The notes under the pieces are model-generated. The model had not been told where the DNA came from. It did no database searches and worked only from the letters and a program-made list of their open reading frames with translations. Shown here piece after piece: positions 6,940-14,051 of a DNA stretch of 22,853 bases; the stretch's first letter is position 1; each line of letters begins with the position of its first letter. Source of the stretch: a virus. The DNA is taken from positions 1 through 22,853 of IMG/VR virus record IMGVR_UViG_3300007516_000166, one strand, 5' to 3'. The translations under genes were made by a program, and so were the position numbers.

Positions 6940-7596
6940 TTATCCTAATTGTTTATTTTCAAATTTATTAAATATACTAGTAATATCCATGGCACCAGGT
7001 GCCATTTCTAATCCAGTAGTGTCGATGTTTGCTAATGGCAATTCCCCTATGTTATCCCAATCTAAAAGTTTAGCTTGTGTAATCTTGTCTAATTTATATC
7101 CACTTAACGCATATCCTATTTTAAATCCAGTGATTCGTTCAATCATTGATGGAGTGATATTGAACATTGGTAAGTTCATTTTCTTCCTATCTTCAATTGA
7201 AGCAAGGTTAGTGTTATTATCCCATAATCCTAATCTATCTAAATTTTCTTCTATTATATTTATATGTGCCATTATTATCTCTGCTCTATGTCCAGGTGGA
7301 ATTACTTTTAAATTTAAAATCAAGGCAGTTTCTTTCCATTTTGCATGCGCAAATAGTAATCCAATTGGCATTACGTCAAAGTATTCTCGATTCGTGATAA
7401 AGTTCTCCGGATTTTCTTTCCATTCGTCATGACTATTTGGTATCCATGATTGATTGAAATTAGATATTGGAATTTGTAATGCATAATAATGACCAGGCAT
7501 TATATCAGATCTAGAAATATCTACTCCGTACTCAGCAATTGATTGCGAAAGGCTTCTTTCTCTATTGTTAGTTGATATGTCTACTAGCTTCTTCAT
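6940..7596 (-). CDS. Hypothetical protein between gp4 and portal genes
   Basis: 218 aa, no family recognised. It is soluble, with features such as MPGHYYALQIPISNFNQSW, IGLLFAHAKWKETALILN and a C-terminal segment GLEMAPGAMDITSIFNKF. In T4 the gene after gene 4 is the baseplate gene 53, but I see no similarity to gp53. The position between head-completion and portal genes, 1 and 9 bases from its neighbours, supports a virion assembly role. Translation starts in an A-rich leader without a Shine-Dalgarno sequence. Confidence 0.8.
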   Translation of the reverse strand: MKKLVDISTNNRERSLSQSIAEYGVDISRSDIMPGHYYALQIPISNFNQSWIPNSHDEWKENPENFITNREYFDVMPIGLLFAHAKWKETALILNLKVIPPGHRAEIIMAHINIIEENLDRLGLWDNNTNLASIEDRKKMNLPMFNITPSMIERITGFKIGYALSGYKLDKITQAKLLDWDNIGELPLANIDTTGLEMAPGAMDITSIFNKFENKQLG

Positions 7597-7605
7597 TTGT
7601 ATCTT

Positions 7606-8112
7606 TTACATCTTACCGAACAAAAAGTTCTCTGTTATTATCCCAAATCTCATATTATGTGCTTTAGCATATGCTTTTGCTGCTTTAAATTTATCAGTGT
7701 TAACTAAGTATGCCTTTGCATGATTAACAAAACTGTGTGTTTGCTTATCAGTCATACGTTTAGGAGGAGTAGGTGGAAGGATATACTTGTTAGGTTTAAC
7801 CTCTATTAGCCATTCTTTTACTTGTCCTTGTACATTTTTAGTTTTCATATATCCATCGACCCAGTATGTTGCCTCTCTTTTATCAACTGAATGCCAATAT
7901 TTAACGCCAACTAATTCTGATCCATATTCTAAAACCATCGGATTATCATCACAGAACTTAAAGAACTTAAATTCCCATCCTGATCTATATATAATTTGAG
8001 TAACATCACCCTTTACTTTACTAGGATTTTTAGGTATAAAATAACCTTGACGGATCCTCTTACCTATTCTAGGTTTAAGAAAAGTCTTTATATTTTTATC
8101 CTTGTTGCTCAT
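7606..8112 (-). CDS. gp4: Head completion nuclease, gp4-like
   Basis: 168 aa, near the T4 gp4 length (about 150 aa). Residues 24-56 match the T4 family strongly: YFIPKNPSKVKGD, then the IYRSGWEFKFFKFCDDNP pattern. The later D86 and E104-V-K106 (WLIEVKPNKY) complete a PD-(D/E)XK-like nuclease core with Arg43/Trp46/Glu47, followed by the helix KFKAAKAYAKAHNMRFGII. gp4 of T4-like phages has been shown to be a nuclease needed for maturing filled heads before tail attachment. It heads the gp4-unknown-portal run. Its nuclease domain resembles the homing-endonuclease-like gene at 14885-15697 in this window. Confidence 0.9.
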   Translation of the reverse strand: MSNKDKNIKTFLKPRIGKRIRQGYFIPKNPSKVKGDVTQIIYRSGWEFKFFKFCDDNPMVLEYGSELVGVKYWHSVDKREATYWVDGYMKTKNVQGQVKEWLIEVKPNKYILPPTPPKRMTDKQTHSFVNHAKAYLVNTDKFKAAKAYAKAHNMRFGIITENFLFGKM

Positions 8113-8119
8113 ATATACT

Positions 8120-8127
8120 TATTTATC
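8120..8127 (-). promoter_or_regulatory. Possible T4-type late promoter before gp4
   Basis: GATAAATA on the minus strand differs by one base from the T4 late -10 box TATAAATA. It sits between the putative terminator at 8134-8155 and the gp4 start, where a late promoter would be expected. It lies only 8 bases from the ATG, implying a nearly leaderless message, and the region is A/T-rich, so chance is possible. Confidence 0.3.
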
Positions 8128-8133
8128 ATAAAG

Positions 8134-8155
8134 CAAGCCCTACATAGAGGGCTTG
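8134..8155. terminator. Hairpin between acidic gene and gp4
   Basis: An 8-bp stem CAAGCCCT/AGGGCTTG with a 6-base loop. On the plus strand it is followed by TTTT, on the minus strand by CTTTAT, a weak U-tract. It separates the replication genes and small acidic gene from the head genes, and could end or attenuate minus-strand transcription so that the head genes rely on their own promoter. Confidence 0.6.
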
Positions 8156-8204
8156 TTTTAAGTAATTTATTATAATTACACAATGTAAAATATTAGTGTT
8201 GATG

Positions 8205-8516
8205 TTAGTCTCTATCTTCTAAGAATGAATCGGCTTCCTGTGGTCCAAGCTTTCCCTTTTCGACAAGCTTAAGTATTAATGCTGATATAGCAAGATTTTC
8301 TCCAGATTCTCCTTCTTTGAATTCTACTTCATTTTTCTCAAATGATGCGTTTAGTTCTTCAAATGCTTCTTTTGCACATTCTTCAACATCCTCTTCGGAT
8401 CCAACTAGCTCTACTAATTTATCTAGGATAGTTTCATCCATATCGATCGGAGTTTCAGCGTTTTCGTATATTTGTTTGGCATTGAATGCTGCGAATGATA
8501 AACTTAAATTCTTCAT
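8205..8516 (-). CDS. Small acidic hypothetical protein
   Basis: 103 aa, strongly acidic and mostly helical (PIDMDETILDKLVELVGSEE, then VEECAKEAFEELNASFEKNE). The start MKNLSLSFAAFNAKQIYENAE vaguely recalls the N-terminal motif of the prohead-type proteins (a Phe-x-x-Phe pair followed by Asn) but has no Ile-Asn-Glu. The gene lies between the primase gene and the hairpin ahead of gp4. No function can be assigned; an internal head or scaffold-like role is possible. Confidence 0.75.
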   Translation of the reverse strand: MKNLSLSFAAFNAKQIYENAETPIDMDETILDKLVELVGSEEDVEECAKEAFEELNASFEKNEVEFKEGESGENLAISALILKLVEKGKLGPQEADSFLEDRD

Positions 8517-8545
8517 TTTAATTAAACTTTTTATTATTTATTACA

Positions 8546-9691
8546 TTATACAAATAATAAATCAAACTCAGACTCCGAGAAGTAACCTATTATTAGATCA
8601 TTAAATTCGTCAAATGTCATTTTATTATTAACCGCAATGTAAAAGTTATAAAGGTTATTAATATCCTTTATTTTATTAATTTGTTTACGCTCACTTGGAT
8701 ATTGATTACGTAGATCCCCTATTAGCTTAGACCACATAAATACCTTATATCCTTCCTTTAATAATTTGAATGTTTCCTTCTTTCCGGCATCATCATTATC
8801 GAAGAGTATACGTGCATTCTTTTTTGATATTAAGGTACCAAGTATATTCTTACTTTTAGTTACGCCAGTGGTCGCGATTGCATTCCTAAGGAACATGGCG
8901 TCTATTTGGCCTTCTAACACTATTATTGGTAGGTTAAATTGTATATTTAGTATGTTATAATAACTATTAATAATATCAATCTTAACTATTGTTGCCTCAT
9001 CGGATTTAGGAATTAGACCATTCTTTATAAACTGTGAGTAATTCTTAATATCATACTTGGGACCAGGATAATCATCACTTATTCGTCTGATTGATAAACC
9101 AAGTACGCGATCGGATCTATAATCAATATTAAAAATATACATCTTATCTTCTCTATTGTCATAATAACAGGACTTTTCGAATGCAGGAAGATCCATTAGA
9201 TTTCTGCCTCTAACATATATTCCAATAGGAGAATCAATGGGAGCATCTTTACATGGAGTTAAGAAGAATCGGTCAGCGAGTTGTTTGAAGTTTATTAATA
9301 TGTCTTTTACCTTAGGGTTCATTAGAAATTCTATGAGGGCTCCTCGTTTTGTTCCAGTCTCAACCTTTATATTACCGGCGTCACTTGATACATTTGGAAT
9401 AGGTAGTGAATACTTAGCAGCAAAATCTGTTATGAATCTAGTAAGCTTTGTGAACTTTAAACATCCGTCATTGAAACATTTATAAGTAGCAGTTTTAATA
9501 TATAAATTACCTCTCTTTTTTCCGGAATCTGTTTGTGAATCACCACAGTATGGACATGCAAAGTTAAGTTTATCATCGTCCTCATTATTAATTGACTGCT
9601 TAAACCTATTCCCTGGAAATGTTTTCTTGAGAACATCATTTACAAAATCAACAACTAGATATGTATTTTTTGTTTCTATAATATTATGCAT
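8546..9691 (-). CDS. gp61: DNA primase, gp61-like (zinc finger plus Toprim)
   Basis: 381 aa, near T4 gp61 (342 aa). An N-terminal zinc-binding domain has Cys46, Cys49, Cys72 and Cys77 (CPYCGDSQTDSGKKRG ... KCFNDGC). A Toprim-type catalytic region follows with EGQIDAMFL (first acidic motif, near residue 255) and RILFDNDDAGKKE (near 295). The family makes short RNA primers for lagging-strand synthesis with the replicative helicase. It overlaps the end of the polymerase gene by 8 bases, so the two are co-transcribed and probably coupled. No helicase domain is fused, unlike T7 gp4. Confidence 0.88.
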   Translation of the reverse strand: MHNIIETKNTYLVVDFVNDVLKKTFPGNRFKQSINNEDDDKLNFACPYCGDSQTDSGKKRGNLYIKTATYKCFNDGCLKFTKLTRFITDFAAKYSLPIPNVSSDAGNIKVETGTKRGALIEFLMNPKVKDILINFKQLADRFFLTPCKDAPIDSPIGIYVRGRNLMDLPAFEKSCYYDNREDKMYIFNIDYRSDRVLGLSIRRISDDYPGPKYDIKNYSQFIKNGLIPKSDEATIVKIDIINSYYNILNIQFNLPIIVLEGQIDAMFLRNAIATTGVTKSKNILGTLISKKNARILFDNDDAGKKETFKLLKEGYKVFMWSKLIGDLRNQYPSERKQINKIKDINNLYNFYIAVNNKMTFDEFNDLIIGYFSESEFDLLFV

Positions 9692-11246
9692 TTGATGCTA
9701 TTTTGTTATCGCGGTCAATGGCGCGCTGTTGTTTATCGGCCTGTCTTGCTATCGCGTGTTGTAGCTTCTCCTCGGACTTTCTAGTTTTTTCAAGTTCCCT
9801 TTCTACAGCAAGTAGATCCGATGCTATTATTCCAGCTGGACTAAACGCTCCAATTCCAAGCTTTTTTGATACTCTATTAATAAACGGTTTTAAGTTTTTA
9901 TTAATTATAAATGTGGTGTTTAACCCGTATCTTGTTATAAGTTGAAGGTATTCATCAAAGTCTTCTTCTGATACATCTTGATCCGGATCTCCAATAATAT
10001 CCCAGAATTTTTCTGGAACTTCTTCATGTGCTAATGTTGCTTCACATATTACATGATATGGATACATTTGATCTCGTGTCATTGGAGTATTAGTATTTGA
10101 TGTTTTAAATATTACAGATCTTCTCAATTTTTGGTCAATTGTATTAAGACCGATTGCTTTTAATATTCTATTAATAGGCTCGACAATTAGAATAAAAAAC
10201 TGCTGATCTAAATCTAGTTCAGGAATAATCTTAGTTGGATATTGACCAGGATTATATGCAAATAAGTCAATACCAAATTCGTTTGGTTTACAATATAGCA
10301 TTTTGTATTTTGACCCCTGTCGTATTCTAGGATATCTTCCTTCTAGATTATTCTTAAGTATTAGATAATTATGATGAACTACTGCCTTTGGGCCATTTGC
10401 GGCTCCCTTCTTTAGTACACAGTTTGCCTCACTTGTTATATACTTATCATATTGCCTAAGATTAAAACTTTGAGAGAATTCGTCAGGATGTAGTGTTAGG
10501 AATTCAGACTTTACTGTTTCAATCAGCGGAATCAAATCATTTTCTAAATCAATGTCAACTCCATTTTCTAGAAAGTATTTAATGAAATCAGTTTGATGTT
10601 TTCTTGCCCATTCCGGATATGACGCTTTAATTGGTTCTAATCCTTTAATTAATAAATACCTATCAGACTCATTATATAGTTCCTCCTTGGGATTAGGTTC
10701 ATATGATACCTTGAGCACATAGTTTTTCTTCTTTATCCATACTGCATTTTGTGCAATAAGTTCAAGTTTAAATGTCTGCCTATTGTCAGTATTAAACATC
10801 TTAGACCATTTTTCAAAAGCAGAATCATAAAATTCTCCAATTCTAAACTTATCAATTTCAATACATATTTTAATGCCTTCATCTTCTGTATAATCAAGGC
10901 CCTCAATTGATTTAAGCGCTGGTTCAAAATTAACATATGTAGAATCAGTATCTGTGTATATGGCTATAATAATGTTAGGATCTATCATATTAATAACGTG
11001 ATCAGATATTCCTAAATGTTGGTGAAGTTCAGTGTCTAGATGCCATCTATGTTTAAAATAAAAGTCAATCGCTTTATTTGCGAATTTAATCATGTCTTGC
11101 CCCTGGAGTGTAATAGACTGTGCTATTTCCGTATTATAAAAATAAAACCATTTATTTCCAAATGCTCCGTATATCGAATTAATTAAAATCTTGATCGCTC
11201 CTTGTTTAAGGGACAAATGTTTGATTAATTTTGACTTATCTTCCAT
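9684..11246 (-). CDS. gp43: DNA polymerase family B, C-terminal half only (split gp43)
   Basis: 520 aa. The protein starts almost directly at motif B: K19-ILI-N23-S24-I-Y26-G27, then the palm motif C Y-T-D99-T-D101-S102, then thumb-type sequence. The 3'-5' exonuclease domain and motif A (DFxSLYP), which precede motif B in every complete family-B enzyme, are missing. In-frame stops lie within a few codons upstream of the ATG at 11246, and the next gene upstream is on the other strand, so the N-terminal half must be encoded elsewhere. The C-terminus carries a helical charged extension (ELEKTRKSEEKLQHAIARQ). No intein-C sequence precedes the motif, so non-covalent assembly of two subunits is likelier than splicing. 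Split gene 43 is known in some T4-like Aeromonas phages. Confidence 0.88.
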   Translation of the reverse strand: MEDKSKLIKHLSLKQGAIKILINSIYGAFGNKWFYFYNTEIAQSITLQGQDMIKFANKAIDFYFKHRWHLDTELHQHLGISDHVINMIDPNIIIAIYTDTDSTYVNFEPALKSIEGLDYTEDEGIKICIEIDKFRIGEFYDSAFEKWSKMFNTDNRQTFKLELIAQNAVWIKKKNYVLKVSYEPNPKEELYNESDRYLLIKGLEPIKASYPEWARKHQTDFIKYFLENGVDIDLENDLIPLIETVKSEFLTLHPDEFSQSFNLRQYDKYITSEANCVLKKGAANGPKAVVHHNYLILKNNLEGRYPRIRQGSKYKMLYCKPNEFGIDLFAYNPGQYPTKIIPELDLDQQFFILIVEPINRILKAIGLNTIDQKLRRSVIFKTSNTNTPMTRDQMYPYHVICEATLAHEEVPEKFWDIIGDPDQDVSEEDFDEYLQLITRYGLNTTFIINKNLKPFINRVSKKLGIGAFSPAGIIASDLLAVERELEKTRKSEEKLQHAIARQADKQQRAIDRDNKIASNA

Positions 11247-11275
11247 GTTTTAAAGTTAAATTGTGTAGTATCTTA

Positions 11276-11283
11276 TATAAATA
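11276..11283 (+). promoter_or_regulatory. T4-type late promoter consensus
   Basis: An exact TATAAATA box 18 bases upstream of the plus-strand ATG at 11302, in the divergent gap after the polymerase start. In T4 this box is the complete late promoter, read by the gp55 sigma factor. The A/T-rich context allows chance matches. Confidence 0.45.
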
Positions 11284-11301
11284 ATTAAAAGCTGGTTTCA
11301 T

Positions 11302-11922
11302 ATGAAAGATGATTTAAGCAAAAAACTTACCAACGAATCCGAGGTATTTGACGCATACCCATTCTTATTATCATTTCCATTTAACGAGTATGTTATGTCA
11401 ATGGAAAAGGATGATGATTTTGCAACGTCATCTGGTATCGACCCAGTTGTCATAAGTGAGGCTGGGAAATACGTTAAGTTCGAATTTATTAATTTTAATC
11501 ATCAGAGTAAATATACTAAAATTACGCTGTCTTTTTATACTTATGATATAATGTATGTATCAGAAAACACAGAAAAAATTAAAAAGCTTGACTCAGTTAG
11601 AGAAAACTTAGATATGGGACTCACATCAAATAATATACTAGAAAAGATAACATGTATTAAGAGTGGAGAGGCCTTCCTTAAAAAAATAGGAAGTAGTCTA
11701 CCAGTAGGAAAGGCGCTAGATGGGATGTTTGACAAATTGTTAATATCTGGAGGATTCGAATTGAGTAAAAGTGAGACCCGAAAGATAAAGTCAATGTTTA
11801 AAACAATAAAGGAGGACGATTATGAACATGGTATCCAGAGCGTTATTAAATCGTTTTATAATATTCATTTACATCACATTAAGATATTATTAGGAGTAGT
11901 TATTGCATGTAAGATACATTAA
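11302..11922 (+). CDS. Hypothetical protein upstream of phoH
   Basis: 206 aa, no family recognised. It has an N-terminal acidic part (KKLTNESEVFDAYPFLLSF), a beta-rich central section (KYVKFEFINFNHQSKYTKIT), and a helical C-terminal half (SKSETRKIKSMFKTIKEDD) ending in a hydrophobic stretch, HHIKILLGVVIACKIH. That stretch is short for a transmembrane helix but could be membrane-associated. It is followed 13 bases later by the phoH-like gene and preceded by an exact late-type promoter box. The two plus-strand genes form a small island between minus-strand replication and recombination blocks. Confidence 0.75.
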   Translation: MKDDLSKKLTNESEVFDAYPFLLSFPFNEYVMSMEKDDDFATSSGIDPVVISEAGKYVKFEFINFNHQSKYTKITLSFYTYDIMYVSENTEKIKKLDSVRENLDMGLTSNNILEKITCIKSGEAFLKKIGSSLPVGKALDGMFDKLLISGGFELSKSETRKIKSMFKTIKEDDYEHGIQSVIKSFYNIHLHHIKILLGVVIACKIH

Positions 11923-11935
11923 AAAAACAAGTAAT

Positions 11936-12721
11936 ATGGCAAAAGGAAAAAAGAGTAAGTCGTATGGTGATGATTTCAACGTTGATGCTGAAATAGCGTC
12001 ATGGGAAGATGATAGAAAAATTAAAGAGACTAAGACTATGCTAAAGGTCAAGGGGATCAATATTAAATGTAGGGGAAACAGACAGAAGGATGTTATTAAA
12101 TTAATCGACGAAAAGGATATTAGCATAGTGATTGGACCACCGGGCACAGGTAAAACATATTTAGCGTGTGCTAAGGCTCTTAAGTTTGTTAAAGATAATC
12201 CGTTGACATATAAGAAAATAACCCTGATTAAATCAGTGAATGTACCAAAGGATGAAGAAATAGGCTACTTAAAGGGATCGATGGAAGAAAAGATGGAAAT
12301 GTATATGTATCCATTTATTAGTAATTTTGAGAAGATAGTAGGTAAGGTTGAAACTAATGCACTCAGAACAAACGGGGTTATAGATATTCTCCCTATTAAG
12401 TTTGCACTCGGAGTTACATTAGACGATTCAATTGTTATAATTGACGAGGCTCAACAAATATCTAAGGATAACCTGAGAACGTTAATGACTAGAATTGGAC
12501 AAAATACTAAAATCATATTCTTAGGTGATGTTAAACAAAAGTCAGTAAATAAACGACACAAAAGTGCCCTTGAATTATTAATAGAGCATTTTGGTGGAGT
12601 TGATGAAATGGGATGTGTAGAACTTACGGAAGATGATGTAGTTAGACATCCAATTATTAAGAAGATAATTAGAGTGTTTGAAAAAATAGAGAAAGCCGAA
12701 GATCTAAACGGCCAAGGATAA
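11936..12721 (+). CDS. phoH: PhoH-like P-loop ATPase
   Basis: 261 aa. Walker A is GPPGTGKT (residues 67-74), followed by YLACAKALKF. Walker B is IVIIDEAQQ (near residue 158), with a later FLGDVKQKS sensor region: the PhoH/RhoB-type helicase-like ATPase core. The ATG at 11936 is preferred over an in-frame start at 11903, which would lie inside the previous gene; MAKGKKSKSYGDDF then follows an A-rich leader. PhoH-like genes are common in marine phages, and their role (proposed RNA or nucleotide metabolism) is unsettled. The gene converges on the UvsW C-terminal piece with a hairpin at 12731-12760 between them. Confidence 0.9.
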   Translation: MAKGKKSKSYGDDFNVDAEIASWEDDRKIKETKTMLKVKGINIKCRGNRQKDVIKLIDEKDISIVIGPPGTGKTYLACAKALKFVKDNPLTYKKITLIKSVNVPKDEEIGYLKGSMEEKMEMYMYPFISNFEKIVGKVETNALRTNGVIDILPIKFALGVTLDDSIVIIDEAQQISKDNLRTLMTRIGQNTKIIFLGDVKQKSVNKRHKSALELLIEHFGGVDEMGCVELTEDDVVRHPIIKKIIRVFEKIEKAEDLNGQG

Positions 12722-12729
12722 TATTGTAT

Positions 12730-13078
12730 TTAAACTGGAGGAGTAAAATCCTCCAGTTTAACAATCTTACTATTTAAAATTTCAAACTCCTGATCATTAT
12801 AAATATCAAGCCTAACATTTGAATGCTTAACTGAATATCCACTTAGATCATCGATGATGTCCCATATGATTACGACGTTCTTACCAACTAAGAATCTCAT
12901 TCCACGTCCAACCGCTTGTCTAATAGTTATTTCGGCTTTAGTTGATTCTGCAAATATAATGTGATGAACATTTTTACAGTCAATTCCAGTAGCAAAGGTT
13001 CCGTCAATACGAGGCAACTATAATAGCTGCCTCGTTCTTGTCCTCCGTTATGTTTTTATGAAAAATTGGTTTCGCCAT
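12730..13078 (-). CDS. uvsW: UvsW helicase, C-terminal piece (needs +1 frame change)
   Basis: The frame opened by ATG at 13078 reads a 15-residue leader MAKPIFHKNITEDKN, then EAA and the conserved IIVASY, and stops at UGA (13006-13004). The sequence resumes in the +1 frame as GTFATGIDCKNVHHIIFA, then ITIRQAVGRGMRFLVGK (motif VI) and VVIIWDIIDDL, to the stop at 12730. T4 UvsW has IIIVASYGVFSTGI here, so four extra bases (TGAC, 13003-13006) sit between the Tyr and Gly codons. Without recoding, only a TTG start at 13017 would give a 95-aa product, MPRIDGTFATGI.... The piece could be made by +1 frameshifting, by the TTG start, or not at all (a pseudogene). The ATG overlaps the end of the HNH gene by 23 bases. 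Confidence 0.7.
12731..12760. terminator. Hairpin between convergent phoH and uvsW genes
   Basis: A perfect 12-bp stem (TAAACTGGAGGA/TCCTCCAGTTTA) with a 6-base loop. It overlaps the last codons and stop of the UvsW C-terminal piece, so the stem's sequence encodes Pro-Pro-Val-stop. Neither strand has a long U-tract after it, so termination may be partial; protection of 3' ends is another possible role. Confidence 0.6.
13010..13034 (-). other. Strong RNA hairpin one codon before the uvsW UGA
   Basis: On the minus-strand RNA an 11-bp stem (CGAGGCAGCUA / UAGUUGCCUCG) closes a UUA loop. All pairs are Watson-Crick except one G-U wobble, so the pairing is better in this mRNA than in the opposite strand. 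The 3' arm ends immediately before UAU-UGA-C. The right arm encodes the conserved VAS of UvsW and the left arm lies in the non-conserved leader. Confidence 0.7.
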
Positions 13079-14033
13079 ATTTAGTATAATTAAATTTCCA
13101 ACCTATAGTATTAGCTACAGATTCTTTATTTTTTACATTATTAGATATTACAGGTTTTCCTGAGTTTCTAAATTTATTAATCAATCCTCTATTAAAATTA
13201 TGTGTCTTAACCATTAATCCTAATCCGTTAAATTCATGTATATTTCCAGATGGTGAGATTGCTATTACCTTACGATTAGATGTCTTTCGATTATTCATAT
13301 TTTCTCTAAATGCAGGATCCTTCCATTTTTGTTTAATTGATTCGCTAGCACTTGCTCGTTTAATCGGATCTTTATTAACAATGTTCATTGTGTTATTAAA
13401 TCGCTGCTTATCTATAGGATTCATATTATCCCACATTTTACTAGATCGATTTGACATCTCGTTTGGATTATTCTTAAAGTATTCAGTCATTTGTTTACTT
13501 TTAATATTTCTCCGGTCAGATGTCCAACTGTTCTTATTAGATATGCAACGCTCAATATATTGAGATTCAGTTAGATTATCCCACATTAATTGGGATCTCC
13601 TAGATCTTTCGATGCTACTTAATGATTTAATATGCTCAGATCTATCATCACAAAATTTCTTATATTTAACGGGATTGTTCTTTAATTTAATCCATCCTTT
13701 CTTAGCAGCTTTAGATATTAATTCAGTATTCTTAGATGTTTGACTTTTCATAAAATTCAAAGGACGTAATGTTGCTCTATTTATATATGCGTTTGCTAAT
13801 AACTCATGTGAAAAAACATGATCACTATATAATAAATTAACTATATTCCAGCTATCGTTCTTATAATCTTTGAATAATGATCTAGGCAGAATATGATGAT
13901 TTTCTGAATATCCGTCACATGTGCTTACATAATTTAGTGTAAAATCTAAATATTCATTTAGAAACTCAATTGAATCAGGTTCTCCTAATTCAGTGATCAT
14001 TATATCTATAATTTTATTTTTCATATCAGTCAC
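13056..14033 (-). CDS. HNH homing endonuclease interrupting uvsW (second break)
   Basis: 325 aa. The HNH core is near the N-terminus: His46-His47 (ENHHILPRSLF), Asn63 (WNIVNLLYSDH) and His72/His76 (DHVFSHELL). After it come about five short basic repeats built around Trp and Asn-Pro (GWIKLKNNPVKYKKF, LMWDNLTESQYIER, EYFKNNPNEM, MWDNMNPIDKQ, KWKDPAFRENM), typical of DNA-recognition modules in phage HNH homing enzymes. A NUMOD1-like segment ends the protein (AISPSGNIHEFNGLGLMV). The gene is free-standing, lying 18 bases after the stop of the UvsW middle piece and ending within the leader of the C-terminal piece. Such enzymes cut intron-less or insert-less alleles to spread their own gene. The surrounding spacers are far too short for a group I intron. 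Confidence 0.88.
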   Translation of the reverse strand: MTDMKNKIIDIMITELGEPDSIEFLNEYLDFTLNYVSTCDGYSENHHILPRSLFKDYKNDSWNIVNLLYSDHVFSHELLANAYINRATLRPLNFMKSQTSKNTELISKAAKKGWIKLKNNPVKYKKFCDDRSEHIKSLSSIERSRRSQLMWDNLTESQYIERCISNKNSWTSDRRNIKSKQMTEYFKNNPNEMSNRSSKMWDNMNPIDKQRFNNTMNIVNKDPIKRASASESIKQKWKDPAFRENMNNRKTSNRKVIAISPSGNIHEFNGLGLMVKTHNFNRGLINKFRNSGKPVISNNVKNKESVANTIGWKFNYTKYGETNFS

Positions 14034-14051
14034 AGTCCTAATAGCTTTTAG

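Noticed and set aside
6887-7432. 181-aa plus-strand open frame
   Set aside because: It is antisense to the 218-aa gene and the portal start; hydrophobic composition typical of a shadow frame.
7596-7606. T4 gp53 identity for the 218-aa protein after gp4
   Set aside because: T4 gene order suggested it, but the sequence shows no recognisable gp53 motifs.
8546-8700. tRNA genes or other structured RNAs
   Set aside because: No cloverleaf with a GTTCRANNC T-loop was seen in any intergenic gap; gaps are mostly under 100 bases and A/T-rich.
11150-11246. Intein C fragment at the start of the polymerase half
   Set aside because: Only 18 residues precede motif B and they lack HN or any block F/G pattern.
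11903-11935. Upstream start for the PhoH-like protein
   Set aside because: It overlaps the end of the preceding gene; the ATG at 11936 follows that gene's stop by 13 bases and fits normal spacing here.
13004-13078. Canonical C-intein on the UvsW C-terminal piece
   Set aside because: The leader is only about 18 residues, with FHKN followed by Ile. It has no block F, and no Asn followed by Cys/Ser/Thr at the conserved junction.
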